Notes: generated by a model from the letters alone, not told the origin. 16,468 bases of DNA from Lentisphaerota bacterium (GCA_003552565.1 PUNB01000200.1:1-16468); one strand, 5' to 3'; counted from the first letter of the stretch, positions 1-6,678 are shown. Translations and numbers: made by a program.

Positions 1-521
1 CCGACAGCCGCCATTTGGGCTCTTATCTGATGGCTGCGGCCGGTTTCAAGCACGACGCGCAGCAGAGAAAATTTTTCCGCTGTCGCTAAAACCTGATAGT
101 GCAGCCGCGCTTCTTTGCTGCCTGGCAGCGGCTGATCGTACACCGCGGTCTGGTTATTGGTTTTATCTTTCAGCAAATGATGTATCAGCCGGTCTTGTTT
201 TGCCGGGGGGGCACCTTTGACGATTGTCAGGTAAGTTTTGCCTGGGCATCCCCGGCGGAATTGATCGGACAGGCGGGCGGCCGCTTTTGAGGTTCGGGCC
301 AGCACCATAGCACCGCCTACCGGCCGGTCAAGCCGATGCACCAATCCGAGAAAGACATTTCCCGGTTTGTTGTACTCTTGTGCCAGCCATTCCTTCAGGC
401 TTGTCAGCAGATCGCGGTCACCGCTTTTATCCGCTTGCACCGGCATTCCGGGCGGCTTGCGGGCTGATAGAATATGATTGTCGCAATAAAGAATCTCGAT
501 ATCTGAAAAGGGTGAGTGCAT
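1..521 (-). CDS. RluA-family pseudouridine synthase, partial (C-terminus off the left edge)
   Basis: This gene encodes an RNA pseudouridine synthase, which isomerises specific uridines in rRNA or tRNA in the cytoplasm. The ATG at 519-521 opens a frame that stays open to the window edge, giving 173 codons. The family's catalytic motif is present as VHRLDRPVGG, with the expected nucleophile Asp65. Further on, GRSHQIRAQMA matches the conserved GRTHQIRVH segment near the C-terminus. The protein starts directly with the catalytic domain, with no S4 RNA-binding domain in front, so it resembles the short RluA/RluC-like members that lack or have lost S4. The exact target uridine cannot be told. It lies downstream of lptD on the same strand, 177 bp away, and may share its transcript through the tandem hairpins at 599-675. 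The family call is firm; the subfamily is not. Confidence 0.9.
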   Translation of the reverse strand, partial: MHSPFSDIEILYCDNHILSARKPPGMPVQADKSGDRDLLTSLKEWLAQEYNKPGNVFLGLVHRLDRPVGGAMVLARTSKAAARLSDQFRRGCPGKTYLTIVKGAPPAKQDRLIHHLLKDKTNNQTAVYDQPLPGSKEARLHYQVLATAEKFSLLRVVLETGRSHQIRAQMAAV

Positions 522-598
522 TGTTCTGATCGATTTGAAATGGCTGATTTGCACGCGGGCAGTCAAGTCAATAGCCGCTTTTGTATGGAAGTAGGATT

Positions 599-675
599 CG
601 GACGGAATAATCCGTCCTCGCGGTAACTGACAGCAGCCGAACAAAATAATCTGTTCGCGCGGTAACTAACAGCAG
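599..675 (-). repeat. Two tandem 38-bp hairpin repeats between lptD and the RluA-family gene
   Basis: Unit 1 is at 599-636 and unit 2 at 638-675; they match at 31 of 38 positions. Each has a 6-bp stem around an A/T-rich loop followed by a shared tail ending TAAC-T-R-ACAGCAG. Unit 1 pairs GGACGG (600-605) with CCGTCC (612-617). In unit 2 two of the stem pairs have changed on both sides (G-C to A-T), so pairing is kept. No T-run follows on either strand, so they do not look like ordinary intrinsic terminators. They would lie in the mRNA between lptD and the downstream gene. Confidence 0.75.
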
Positions 676-698
676 TTATTAAGTTGGGAGAAAGCTGG

Positions 699-3119
699 TT
701 ACATACCGTAGCCGACGCCGATGCCGGGGAAGGCGCTGAGATAGAACATAATCGAGGTTTCCGTGCGGGCGCTGGAACCGGTTCCGGAACGTTCATAGCG
801 CAGCACACCGGTCCAGCAGTGAAGATCGCGGCTGAATTCAACCAGTTGCCTGGAGGGTTCGCTTTCATTGAAGTCATAACTGAGACCAAGAGAGATTCGG
901 TTTTTATCGCCGATGGGGAAATCAAGGCGCGCCGCGGTTTCGTTGGTTTTGGAGAATTCCAGAGCCGTCAATGATTCACCTCGGTAATCAATTAAGGTAT
1001 TGCCCATGGTGTTAAGCTCGGTGGACCGATAGTCATGGCTGTAGGAATGCGACAGAGAAAAATCAACCGGAGTGTCCAGCAGATCATTGACCGTCAGTCG
1101 GCCTTGAGCATAATTGAATCGGGGCTGATCCATATCCACAATCATAGTGGTGTTAAAAGAGAGTTTATCCTGGGGGCTGAACTCCAGGCGGGTCGCAAGG
1201 TTGCCCAGATTGGCGCCGCCGGGGGTTTTTTCAAGGTGCAAATCGGCGTAAGTGTTCATGCTCAGAATGGTGAAAACATCCTTTTCCGCCATGCGCCGAG
1301 TGAGTAAACGGTTTTCAACTCCCATGCGGATGAAGTTCTGTTTGACGATCCGGTCGACACGGTCGAAATGATAGAGGTTTTCCCGGTCTTCAGTTGGGTC
1401 CGGGATGTATGTGTAATCGGTGTATGGTCGAGTGATCAGTCGGGCTCCCCGGCCGTTCAGGCGCGGAAAGCGCGTGTCGGGCCAGGCGCGCTGATATTTT
1501 CTTGACAATTCCATGCCTATTTCTCCGGCCATTCGGGTGACGTTGCCTCCGGCCGAATCGTAATTGAGTACAGGTTCATCCAGTTCCTCGGGGACTACGC
1601 GGGTGCGATCCGGGTTGTCGGCTTCATAGAGAGCGGCCAAGTCATCGGTGTCGAGAGGGGTTCGGCTGGAGCGGCTGTAATGAGTCAGCCGCAGCCCGAG
1701 CCTGGGAGTCAATTGGGTGGCGTTGCCGAGGTCGAAGGGATGGTAAAGCATGTGCAGAGAGTCGAGGCGCCAGGCGTTATAGTCATCAGGATCAACCAAG
1801 CCGGGATCGACAAATTCTTGAGCGTCTTCGGTTTCAGCCGCCAGCCGCGGAGGCCTGTCAAAATCCCGCCAGCGCATGCGCAGTCGGGCCAGGCTGGAAT
1901 CGCTTTGATAATAAAATGGGGTATCGAAAAGCGGCTGGCGAGGAAACTCTAAACGCAGTTCAGGCATTCTTTCCACAACGGTGTAAAAATCGTTGATGCG
2001 CGGTCGGGCCAGGATGGAAAAATCATATACCTCTCCTTGGTAACGCAGGTCGGCGAAAGAACGGGGCTGTGGGCGCTCATCGAATTCACTTTCAAACCAT
2101 TCCTCCAGCATGTCTATGTCGCTAAGTTTGTCCGCCTGCAGGCGAAGTGTCCAGCCCTCATACAGGTTATGCAGATGCGAGAAACGCATTCGGTACCGGT
2201 CTTCTTCACTTCTGAATCTGCGGTTGAAGCCGGGCTCGGTTTCCGGCGGGCTTTGATCACGCATGCCGTATAACAGGATGTCACTGTTATAGTTATCGCC
2301 GGTTATGCGTGACCCGAGAGCGAGGGCCAGTCCGCGCTTGGTGCGGTATTCGGCTCCGAGAGTGGCGGTTATGTTGTCAGTCAGACGCCAGCGCCGGCTG
2401 GCTATCAGAAAAGCGCCCCAGTCGCTTTTATGCCCCGCCTGCAGGGAGATGTCCTCCATGTCCCAGTCCCTGTGCCAGGAGATAAGAGGCCAGTAAAAGA
2501 TCGGCAGCGGCCCGATTTTCAGGATGGAGTGAATCATGCGGAATCTTCGCTCCGGCCTGGAATAACTGGTTTCCCGGGTTTGCACTAGGAAATGAGTGGT
2601 TTTCGTGTCGTCCAGCAGGTGCTCGCAAGTGCTGAGTTGAGCCGAGTGCAGGCGGAAACTCTCATCGGGCGTGTATTCCGCCCACGGGCCGCGCAGGTAA
2701 ACTTCGCCGTGCCTGAGCGAATAGCTCACGCTATGGAAATGACCGTCGTGGAGGTTCCCCCAAAGTTCTTCGGTTTGCCAGTGGAAATCTTCTTCTTCAG
2801 TGACTCGCTCTTCAACGGTTTTCAGTGCGACATTACCCTTCGCTCTGATTTCGCCCTTTTCAGGATTATAACTCAGGACATCGGCGAGTAGAATCAAGCC
2901 GCCGTATTCCAAACGCACATCTCCGCTGGCGCTGGCGACACCGCTGGCTTCATCAAAGTCGTAAGAGTCAGCCTGAATACTGGCATCCGTCTCGGTTTCA
3001 GGGAGTATGCCGCTGGCGGGAAAGGAACTTACAGACAGGCAAGTGAAAATTACGGTTATGAGGAACGAAAAACGAGAACTGTAACTGGCAAGGAAGCGAT
3101 TCGGATTGATATTCTGCAT
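699..3119 (-). CDS. lptD: LPS-assembly outer-membrane protein LptD (OstA/Imp)
   Basis: LptD is the outer-membrane beta-barrel that inserts lipopolysaccharide into the outer leaflet, working with LptA and LptE. The 806-residue product has a signal peptide (basic residues, then FSFLITVIFTCLSVSSF, with likely cleavage near PASG), a periplasmic OstA/LptA-like beta domain (about residues 45-105), and a long C-terminal barrel rich in alternating aromatic and charged residues that ends in YGM. The segment KIGPLPIFYWP matches the conserved junction to the barrel. Outside the signal peptide only two cysteines stand out: Cys165 in LSTCEH and Cys768 in HCW. They sit where E. coli LptD carries its inter-domain disulfide partners. 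The start at 3119 is preferred because AAAGG lies 7 bases upstream; an in-frame ATG at 3140 has no visible ribosome binding site. Length is close to the family norm. No lptE or lptA is nearby. Confidence 0.92.
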   Translation of the reverse strand: MQNINPNRFLASYSSRFSFLITVIFTCLSVSSFPASGILPETETDASIQADSYDFDEASGVASASGDVRLEYGGLILLADVLSYNPEKGEIRAKGNVALKTVEERVTEEEDFHWQTEELWGNLHDGHFHSVSYSLRHGEVYLRGPWAEYTPDESFRLHSAQLSTCEHLLDDTKTTHFLVQTRETSYSRPERRFRMIHSILKIGPLPIFYWPLISWHRDWDMEDISLQAGHKSDWGAFLIASRRWRLTDNITATLGAEYRTKRGLALALGSRITGDNYNSDILLYGMRDQSPPETEPGFNRRFRSEEDRYRMRFSHLHNLYEGWTLRLQADKLSDIDMLEEWFESEFDERPQPRSFADLRYQGEVYDFSILARPRINDFYTVVERMPELRLEFPRQPLFDTPFYYQSDSSLARLRMRWRDFDRPPRLAAETEDAQEFVDPGLVDPDDYNAWRLDSLHMLYHPFDLGNATQLTPRLGLRLTHYSRSSRTPLDTDDLAALYEADNPDRTRVVPEELDEPVLNYDSAGGNVTRMAGEIGMELSRKYQRAWPDTRFPRLNGRGARLITRPYTDYTYIPDPTEDRENLYHFDRVDRIVKQNFIRMGVENRLLTRRMAEKDVFTILSMNTYADLHLEKTPGGANLGNLATRLEFSPQDKLSFNTTMIVDMDQPRFNYAQGRLTVNDLLDTPVDFSLSHSYSHDYRSTELNTMGNTLIDYRGESLTALEFSKTNETAARLDFPIGDKNRISLGLSYDFNESEPSRQLVEFSRDLHCWTGVLRYERSGTGSSARTETSIMFYLSAFPGIGVGYGM

Positions 3120-3147
3120 AAATGAACCTTTGTTATTCATAATATTT

Positions 3148-3182
3148 TAATGGCCACAAAAAACACAAAAAGGCACAAAAAA
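3148..3182. repeat. CACAAAAAA-type micro-array, copy 1
   Basis: Three units of about 9-10 bp starting CACAAAAA lie in a row behind TAATGGC. A second copy at 5744-5778 differs at only a few positions, although the two sit next to unrelated genes. The array begins 8 bp upstream of the ATG at 3140 and 29 bp upstream of the preferred lptD start. Confidence 0.7.
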
Positions 3183-3207
3183 GACCCCCGCCTGCTCGTC
3201 AGGCGGG
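3174..3207 (-). terminator. Probable rho-independent terminator reading on the minus strand
   Basis: CCCGCCTG (3187-3194) and CAGGCGGG (3200-3207) form a perfect 8-bp GC-rich stem with a 5-nt loop. Read on the minus strand the stem is followed by GGTCTTTTTTG, a T-run as expected of an intrinsic terminator. It lies about 570 bp downstream of the 3778-4452 gene and just upstream of lptD, so it could separate the two units. The distance from the upstream stop codon is unusually long. Confidence 0.5.
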
Positions 3208-3414
3208 TGAATATGTTCAATGGCTAAATGCACCGCCCTAACTCTCTTCTTTTTCCGCCGTCAAGCGACGGCGGAAAAAGAGGGGGGCGGGGACAGTGAT
3301 TAGCCGGTGAACATCGCCCCGGGCGCGCAAGGCGCCCGGTGGCGGGGCTTGTATTAGACTCGCGGTTTCAGTGTTCAAGTGTCAGGAGAAACCTGACACC
3401 AGAAACCATTCAAT

Positions 3415-3473
3415 AAGTCTCACCTTCGGTGTATCAGGCGCTTTGCGCCAGTGCTCGGGCTTATGTGAGACTT
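3415..3473. repeat. 58-bp dispersed palindromic repeat, copy a
   Basis: The ends are a perfect 9-bp inverted repeat, AAGTCTCAC at 3415-3423 and GTGAGACTT at 3465-3473, with an inner GGCGC-TTT-GCGCC hairpin (3437-3449). A second copy at 6284-6341 has the same length and matches at 45 of 58 positions. A stray end fragment, TTATGTGAGACTT, is found at 5724-5736. The size and shape fit a REP/BIME-like element; no transposase is seen nearby. Confidence 0.65.
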
Positions 3474-3599
3474 CGCAACTATCTTAAAGCGGCGCCGGGC
3501 CGCCGCACTCCAAGGATGCTTCGCATCAGTTCAAGACACCGCGCCGAAGGCTCTTTCGGAGTGCGGTGTTCGCCTCAGGCGGATCACCGCTTTGGTATA

Positions 3600-3653
3600 G
3601 CAGCTCAATTTCGAATGTTGAATAATGAATGGTGAATTTTGAAGTTGAGCTGC
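3600..3653. repeat. Inverted repeat enclosing AATGTTGAATAATGAAT-type sequence
   Basis: GCAGCTCAA (3600-3608) and TTGAGCTGC (3645-3653) are perfect inverted arms. Between them lies AT-rich DNA of the form TGAATAATGAATGGTGAAT. A related run in the opposite orientation follows at about 3671-3692. Confidence 0.6.
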
Positions 3654-3777
3654 CTGGTCTGTCCGAAAATCAGCATTCAATATTCATTATTATTTCTTTC
3701 TTGAGATATCAGCCTTGACGCACCGAGGAACAAGCTTATGCAAAGCGTCTGCCTCAATTGCCATAGTTTGATCCGCG

Positions 3778-4452
3778 TCACAGCCCCCACCAGGCGAAGA
3801 AAAGCCATTCTTCGGCTTCCTCGGAGTATTCTGAAGCCAGTTCCCGGTTATTTTCCTGAGCTTGTTCGGAGATATCGCGGGTTTCCCTTTCAAATTGCTC
3901 CAGGTCCGCCAATTTATCCATGTCCAGCATTGATCGGCGTTCTCCGGCGGCTTCGGCTATGGCGTCAATCCGATAAGGGAGAAGTTCCAGCCCCAGTGCC
4001 TGGTAAAAGGCGGAGCGGACAAACTCATACTCGGAAAGTGAGAAGTCCTGTTCGTTCAGCGCGTCCACCTGGATTTCTTTGGCATCGGCGTAGAGCCGCA
4101 GGACGTCTCCCCAGGCGGTCATGACTTCCCGGATGCCCGGATCCCGGGTTTCCCATTCTTCGCTCAGGTCTTCATACTTTTCCTGGAGTTCAGAGATTCT
4201 TTCTTCCAGGCGCTGGTTGATTTTCCTTTGCGCCGCCGTGAATCTTGCCACCTGTTCAGGTGTCAGTTCACCTTCTTCCGGCGGCTCGTAAACCTCCTGG
4301 TTTTCTATTCTTTCATTGGCTTTATGAATATCTTCCAAACTGGCAAGTCCAGCCTGCAGAGGACGGTAAACCAGGGAATAGGCCAGGATGACGACGGCGA
4401 CTATCACCAGGGCGATGATTCCGAAACAGCCGAGGAAAAATTTTTTACCCAT
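3778..4452 (-). CDS. Hypothetical membrane-anchored coiled-coil protein
   Basis: I do not recognise the family. The 224-residue product starts with MGKKFF and a single hydrophobic segment (about residues 6-28), so it is either anchored in the inner membrane or secreted with an uncleaved signal. It continues with a Pro/Glu-rich stretch (55-63), then LTPEQVARF and a long, highly charged helical region with heptad-like spacing (about 65-105 and 170-215), and ends in WLFFAWWGL. There are no obvious catalytic motifs. The ATG start is supported by AAGGAG with 8 bases between it and the start codon. It is preceded on the same strand by a possible 24-codon ORF and is divergent from rbgA. The helical, acidic ectodomain suggests a structural or protein-binding role, but that is inference only. 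Confidence 0.75.
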   Translation of the reverse strand: MGKKFFLGCFGIIALVIVAVVILAYSLVYRPLQAGLASLEDIHKANERIENQEVYEPPEEGELTPEQVARFTAAQRKINQRLEERISELQEKYEDLSEEWETRDPGIREVMTAWGDVLRLYADAKEIQVDALNEQDFSLSEYEFVRSAFYQALGLELLPYRIDAIAEAAGERRSMLDMDKLADLEQFERETRDISEQAQENNRELASEYSEEAEEWLFFAWWGL

Positions 4453-4490
4453 GGTTAAGGCTCCTTATTTTATTATATCATAACCGCCGA

Positions 4491-4565
4491 TCACCGGCAG
4501 ACGTTCCGTTTTGCCGTTGACCGCGTTAATGACTGTTCTTCCGAAAGGTTCTTTTCTTCATTCAT
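4491..4565 (-). CDS. Possible 24-residue small ORF or leader peptide
   Basis: An ATG at 4565 follows a good ribosome binding site (GAGGAG, 9 bases upstream) and reads MNEEKNLSEEQSLTRSTAKR plus four residues before TGA. It ends 38 bp before the start of the membrane-protein gene, on the same strand. The strong ribosome binding site argues for translation; the very short length and lack of known homologues leave it uncertain. It could be a leader peptide, a small protein or the remnant start of a lost gene. Confidence 0.35.
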   Translation of the reverse strand: MNEEKNLSEEQSLTRSTAKRNVCR

Positions 4566-4625
4566 GGTGTAAATCTCCTCAAGTTTCTTGTTTTGACATT
4601 TTCAATTACAACTGGTTATTACTAT

Positions 4626-4654
4626 ATTATAGGCGTTGTGAATTTGCAAATCTA
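4626..4654 (-). promoter_or_regulatory. Possible sigma70-type promoter for the 4565-3778 unit
   Basis: The minus strand carries a perfect TATAAT (4631-4626). A weak -35 candidate, TAGATT (4654-4649), lies 17 bases upstream. The start of transcription would fall near 4619, about 54 bases before the small ORF. The -35 match is poor and the region is AT-rich, so the call is tentative. Confidence 0.35.
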
Positions 4655-4817
4655 TATTTATAAAAGACAGTTTATTCCTTTTCAAATTGAGTGGGCAGCC
4701 TGTTTCAATATCACATTCAGAAATGATGCATTGATCGTGACAGAGTTGTTACCCACAAAATTTTAGGAAAAACTATTAGCATCCCATTCGTTTTTGAGAA
4801 AGAGCCAGAAATATTTT

Positions 4818-5714
4818 ATGATCAAGAGAAATTCACCATTCAGTCATCTTCCTTTGACCGGCTGGTATCCCGGCCATATGTTGAAAGCCGGTCGAAAGAT
4901 TAAAGAAGCGTTAAGTCTGGTGGACTTGGTAATTGAATTGCGCGATGCCAGGATACCATTTACCTCGCGCAATCCTGAGTTCCTGCGGCTTCTGGGAGAT
5001 AAGTGTCGATGTGTTGTAATGACCAAAAGCGCCTTGGTGGAAGCTTCGGTCTGTGAACATTGGAGGAGGCTGCTGGCTGACAAGGAAGACACACCAATAT
5101 TCGCTGTGGATGCTGTCGAAGGGAGCGGAGTCAAGAGACTGCCGGCGGAATGTCGGAAAGTTATCGAAGCGCGAAGGCGGCGTGACGGTGCCAGAAGAGA
5201 GCTGCCGCGGGCATTGCGGATAATGATCGTCGGTATTCCGAATGTCGGCAAATCAACATTGGTTAATCGGCTGGCAACGCGAAAACAAGCGGAGACGGGA
5301 CCCCGCCCAGGGGTTACGCGTGGAAACCAATGGGTGCGGCTGAGAGAAGGTGTTGAGCTGCTGGATACACCCGGCGTATTGTGGCCCAGGATAAAAGATA
5401 AGGAGACCGAACTCAAACTGGGCTTGACGGGAACAATCAAGGATGAACTGCTTGGAGAAACGCTGCTGGTCGATTATCTGCTTTGGCGCGCCGCCTGCAA
5501 TGATATTGATCTGGATCTAAGCAAGTATGGATGTTCGTCGGCTGACGAGTTCCAGGCGGAGGAGCTTTTGGTTCATATATGCCGGAGGCGGGGGTTTAAA
5601 CTGTCGGGCGGTTCTTGTGACTTGAGGCGGGCGGCCGCGGCTTTTCTGGCTGATTTCCGCACCGGCCGGCTAGGCCGAGTGGTGCTGGATGAGAAAAAGT
5701 GCGACAATGAATGA
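4818..5714 (+). CDS. rbgA: Ribosome biogenesis GTPase, RbgA/YlqF family
   Basis: This is a circularly permuted GTPase that assists late assembly of the large ribosomal subunit. The start is typical (LTGWYPGHMLKAGRKIKEAL, then DLVIELRDARIP). The G motifs follow in permuted order: the G4 position (VVMTKSALV, residues 66-74), G5-like (FAVDAVEGSG, 95-104), the P-loop GIPNVGKST (139-147), G2 PGVTRG (164-169) and G3 DTPG (183-186). The usual NKxD of G4 reads TKSA, so its guanine-specifying Asp is missing. The C-terminal helical domain is present and the total of 298 residues is normal. I prefer the ATG at 4818; a TTG at 4794 would add eight residues, but neither has a strong ribosome binding site. 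It is divergent from the upstream minus-strand unit and followed by a long repeat-rich spacer, so it is probably transcribed alone. Confidence 0.9.
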   Translation: MIKRNSPFSHLPLTGWYPGHMLKAGRKIKEALSLVDLVIELRDARIPFTSRNPEFLRLLGDKCRCVVMTKSALVEASVCEHWRRLLADKEDTPIFAVDAVEGSGVKRLPAECRKVIEARRRRDGARRELPRALRIMIVGIPNVGKSTLVNRLATRKQAETGPRPGVTRGNQWVRLREGVELLDTPGVLWPRIKDKETELKLGLTGTIKDELLGETLLVDYLLWRAACNDIDLDLSKYGCSSADEFQAEELLVHICRRRGFKLSGGSCDLRRAAAAFLADFRTGRLGRVVLDEKKCDNE

Positions 5715-5743
5715 GTGGGCGGTTTATGTGAGACTTAGTCTTC

Positions 5744-5778
5744 TAATAGCCACAAAAAACACAAAAAGTCACAAAAAA
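5744..5778. repeat. CACAAAAAA-type micro-array, copy 2
   Basis: This is the second copy of the array at 3148-3182, in the same orientation. Units start at 5751, 5760 and 5770, a spacing of 9-10 bp. It starts 30 bp after the rbgA stop codon. Confidence 0.7.
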
Positions 5779-5781
5779 AAT

Positions 5782-5999
5782 GGAGCGGCCGCGTCCCCGC
5801 GGGCATTAAGGTGTGCTCGCAGGGGAACGGGCTCTGTTTTTGGCTCGCGGGGACCTGACCACTCTTCGTGTGGCTCAGGCGAGCTGCTCGTCCTCCATTA
5901 TATGGCCGCGAGGACCTGACACACTTTCAAAAATTCCATAATGGTAACGATGTGAAATAAGATTTACGGCCAAGTGGTCAGGCAGGCTGCGGCCGCTCC
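5782..5999. repeat. 218-bp element bounded by nested inverted repeats
   Basis: The outer arms are GGAGCGGCCGC (5782-5792) and GCGGCCGCTCC (5989-5999), a perfect 11-bp match. Inside them CCTGACCACT (5854-5863) pairs with AGTGGTCAGG (5973-5982), a perfect 10-bp match. A further GACCTGACAC lies near 5911. The nesting suggests one folded unit or a small non-coding mobile element; no target-site duplication was recognised. Confidence 0.45.
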
Positions 6000-6061
6000 C
6001 GAGGTGCTGCCCGAGGCTAAGTATCTCCCTCGGGGTAACAGGCAGGAGACGAAAGATTTGC

Positions 6062-6137
6062 GTGTACGAGTACGTGTACGAGTACGAAACCGTATAACGA
6101 TGCCGCATTTACCGTACTCGTACACGTACTCGTACAC
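6062..6137. repeat. 25-bp perfect inverted repeat built from a 12-mer tandem repeat
   Basis: The left arm (6062-6086) contains two copies of the 12-mer CGTGTACGAGTA, the first copy starting at 6061. The right arm (6113-6137) is its exact reverse complement. The loop is 26 nt (6087-6112). No T-run follows, so it is not an evident terminator. The CGTAC/GTACG core would make the arms partly self-complementary as well. Confidence 0.85.
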
Positions 6138-6283
6138 TCGAATCTCTTTAACATCCTACCCACAGATTTACCTGTTGAGCCGTTTTTCTACAACCACGGA
6201 TCATAACACGGATAGTGTCAGGGTGCGAGACAAGGCGCGAGATCCGTCTAAGGCGGACGGGACAAAGTTTTTTATGACGCACC

Positions 6284-6341
6284 AGTCTCATCCTCAGGGT
6301 ATCAGGCGCATCGCGCCGGGGGCCGGGCTTGTATGAAACTT
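6284..6341. repeat. 58-bp dispersed palindromic repeat, copy b
   Basis: This is the second copy of the element at 3416-3473, in the same orientation and of exactly equal length. The TATCAGGCGC core and CGGGCTT are conserved, while the outer arms are more degraded (AGTCTCAT against ATGAAACT). Confidence 0.65.
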
Positions 6342-6534
6342 AATTTTTACAGAAGCTCGCAAAGATCACGAAGAAAAGCCGGGGGGCCGGCTTCCTCCAG
6401 GGCGGCTCTGCGAGCCGGAAAAATTCCTCGCGCGCGCTGGCAAGTCACGCCGTCATGCCGCGCCGTAGCCTTAGCGTAGGCTTGAACGCTCTGAAGGCGG
6501 AAGGCCGTCGGTCTCCGCCGGAGGAGATAGCATT

Positions 6535-6604
6535 ATTAGTGTAGATTAGTGTGGATTAGTGGTTTAAAAGCAATTAACCGCGGAATACGCGGATTTACGC
6601 GGAA
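6535..6604. repeat. Two adjacent micro-arrays with about 10-bp period
   Basis: ATTAGT recurs exactly every 10 bp at 6535, 6545 and 6555. A short distance on, CGCGGA recurs at 6579, 6588 and 6598. The two arrays differ in sequence but share the spacing of about one helical turn. Confidence 0.7.
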
Positions 6605-6678
6605 GGGGACAGAAAATTTGTTAATCGCAGGTTGTAAGTTGTGAAAGGTGATTTTTGACAGTGACAGGAGGCAATTTA

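Larger units (their letters stand above)
3141..3777. other. 637-bp non-coding spacer packed with perfect hairpins and dispersed repeats
   Basis: I see no convincing gene here. The spacer holds a series of palindromes: 3187-3207 (8-bp stem), 3249-3280 (14-bp stem, 4-nt loop), 3319-3339 (8-bp stem), 3379-3399 (8-bp stem) and 3515-3527 (5-bp stem). It also has a 9-bp inverted pair 3503-3511/3558-3566 and the longer inverted pair 3600-3608/3645-3653. A 58-bp dispersed repeat (3416-3473) and an A-rich micro-array (3148-3182) recur after rbgA. Reading it in any frame gives only short, low-quality ORFs. Confidence 0.8.

Noticed and set aside
3429..3635. A 68-codon plus-strand ORF in the hairpin-rich spacer
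   Set aside because: It consists wholly of dispersed repeats and palindromes and has no start signal.
4593..4622. TTGACA on the plus strand as a -35 box for rbgA
   Set aside because: The hexamer at the right spacing (TTATTA, 4616-4621) matches the -10 consensus poorly, and rbgA starts about 200 bp away.
6062..6137. Large inverted repeat as an intrinsic terminator of rbgA
   Set aside because: No T-run follows on either strand and it lies about 350 bp after the stop codon.
5974..6336. ORFs across the 25-bp inverted repeat giving VRVRVR or YSYTYS runs
   Set aside because: The repetitive protein text is produced by the 12-mer and its reverse complement. There is no ribosome binding site.
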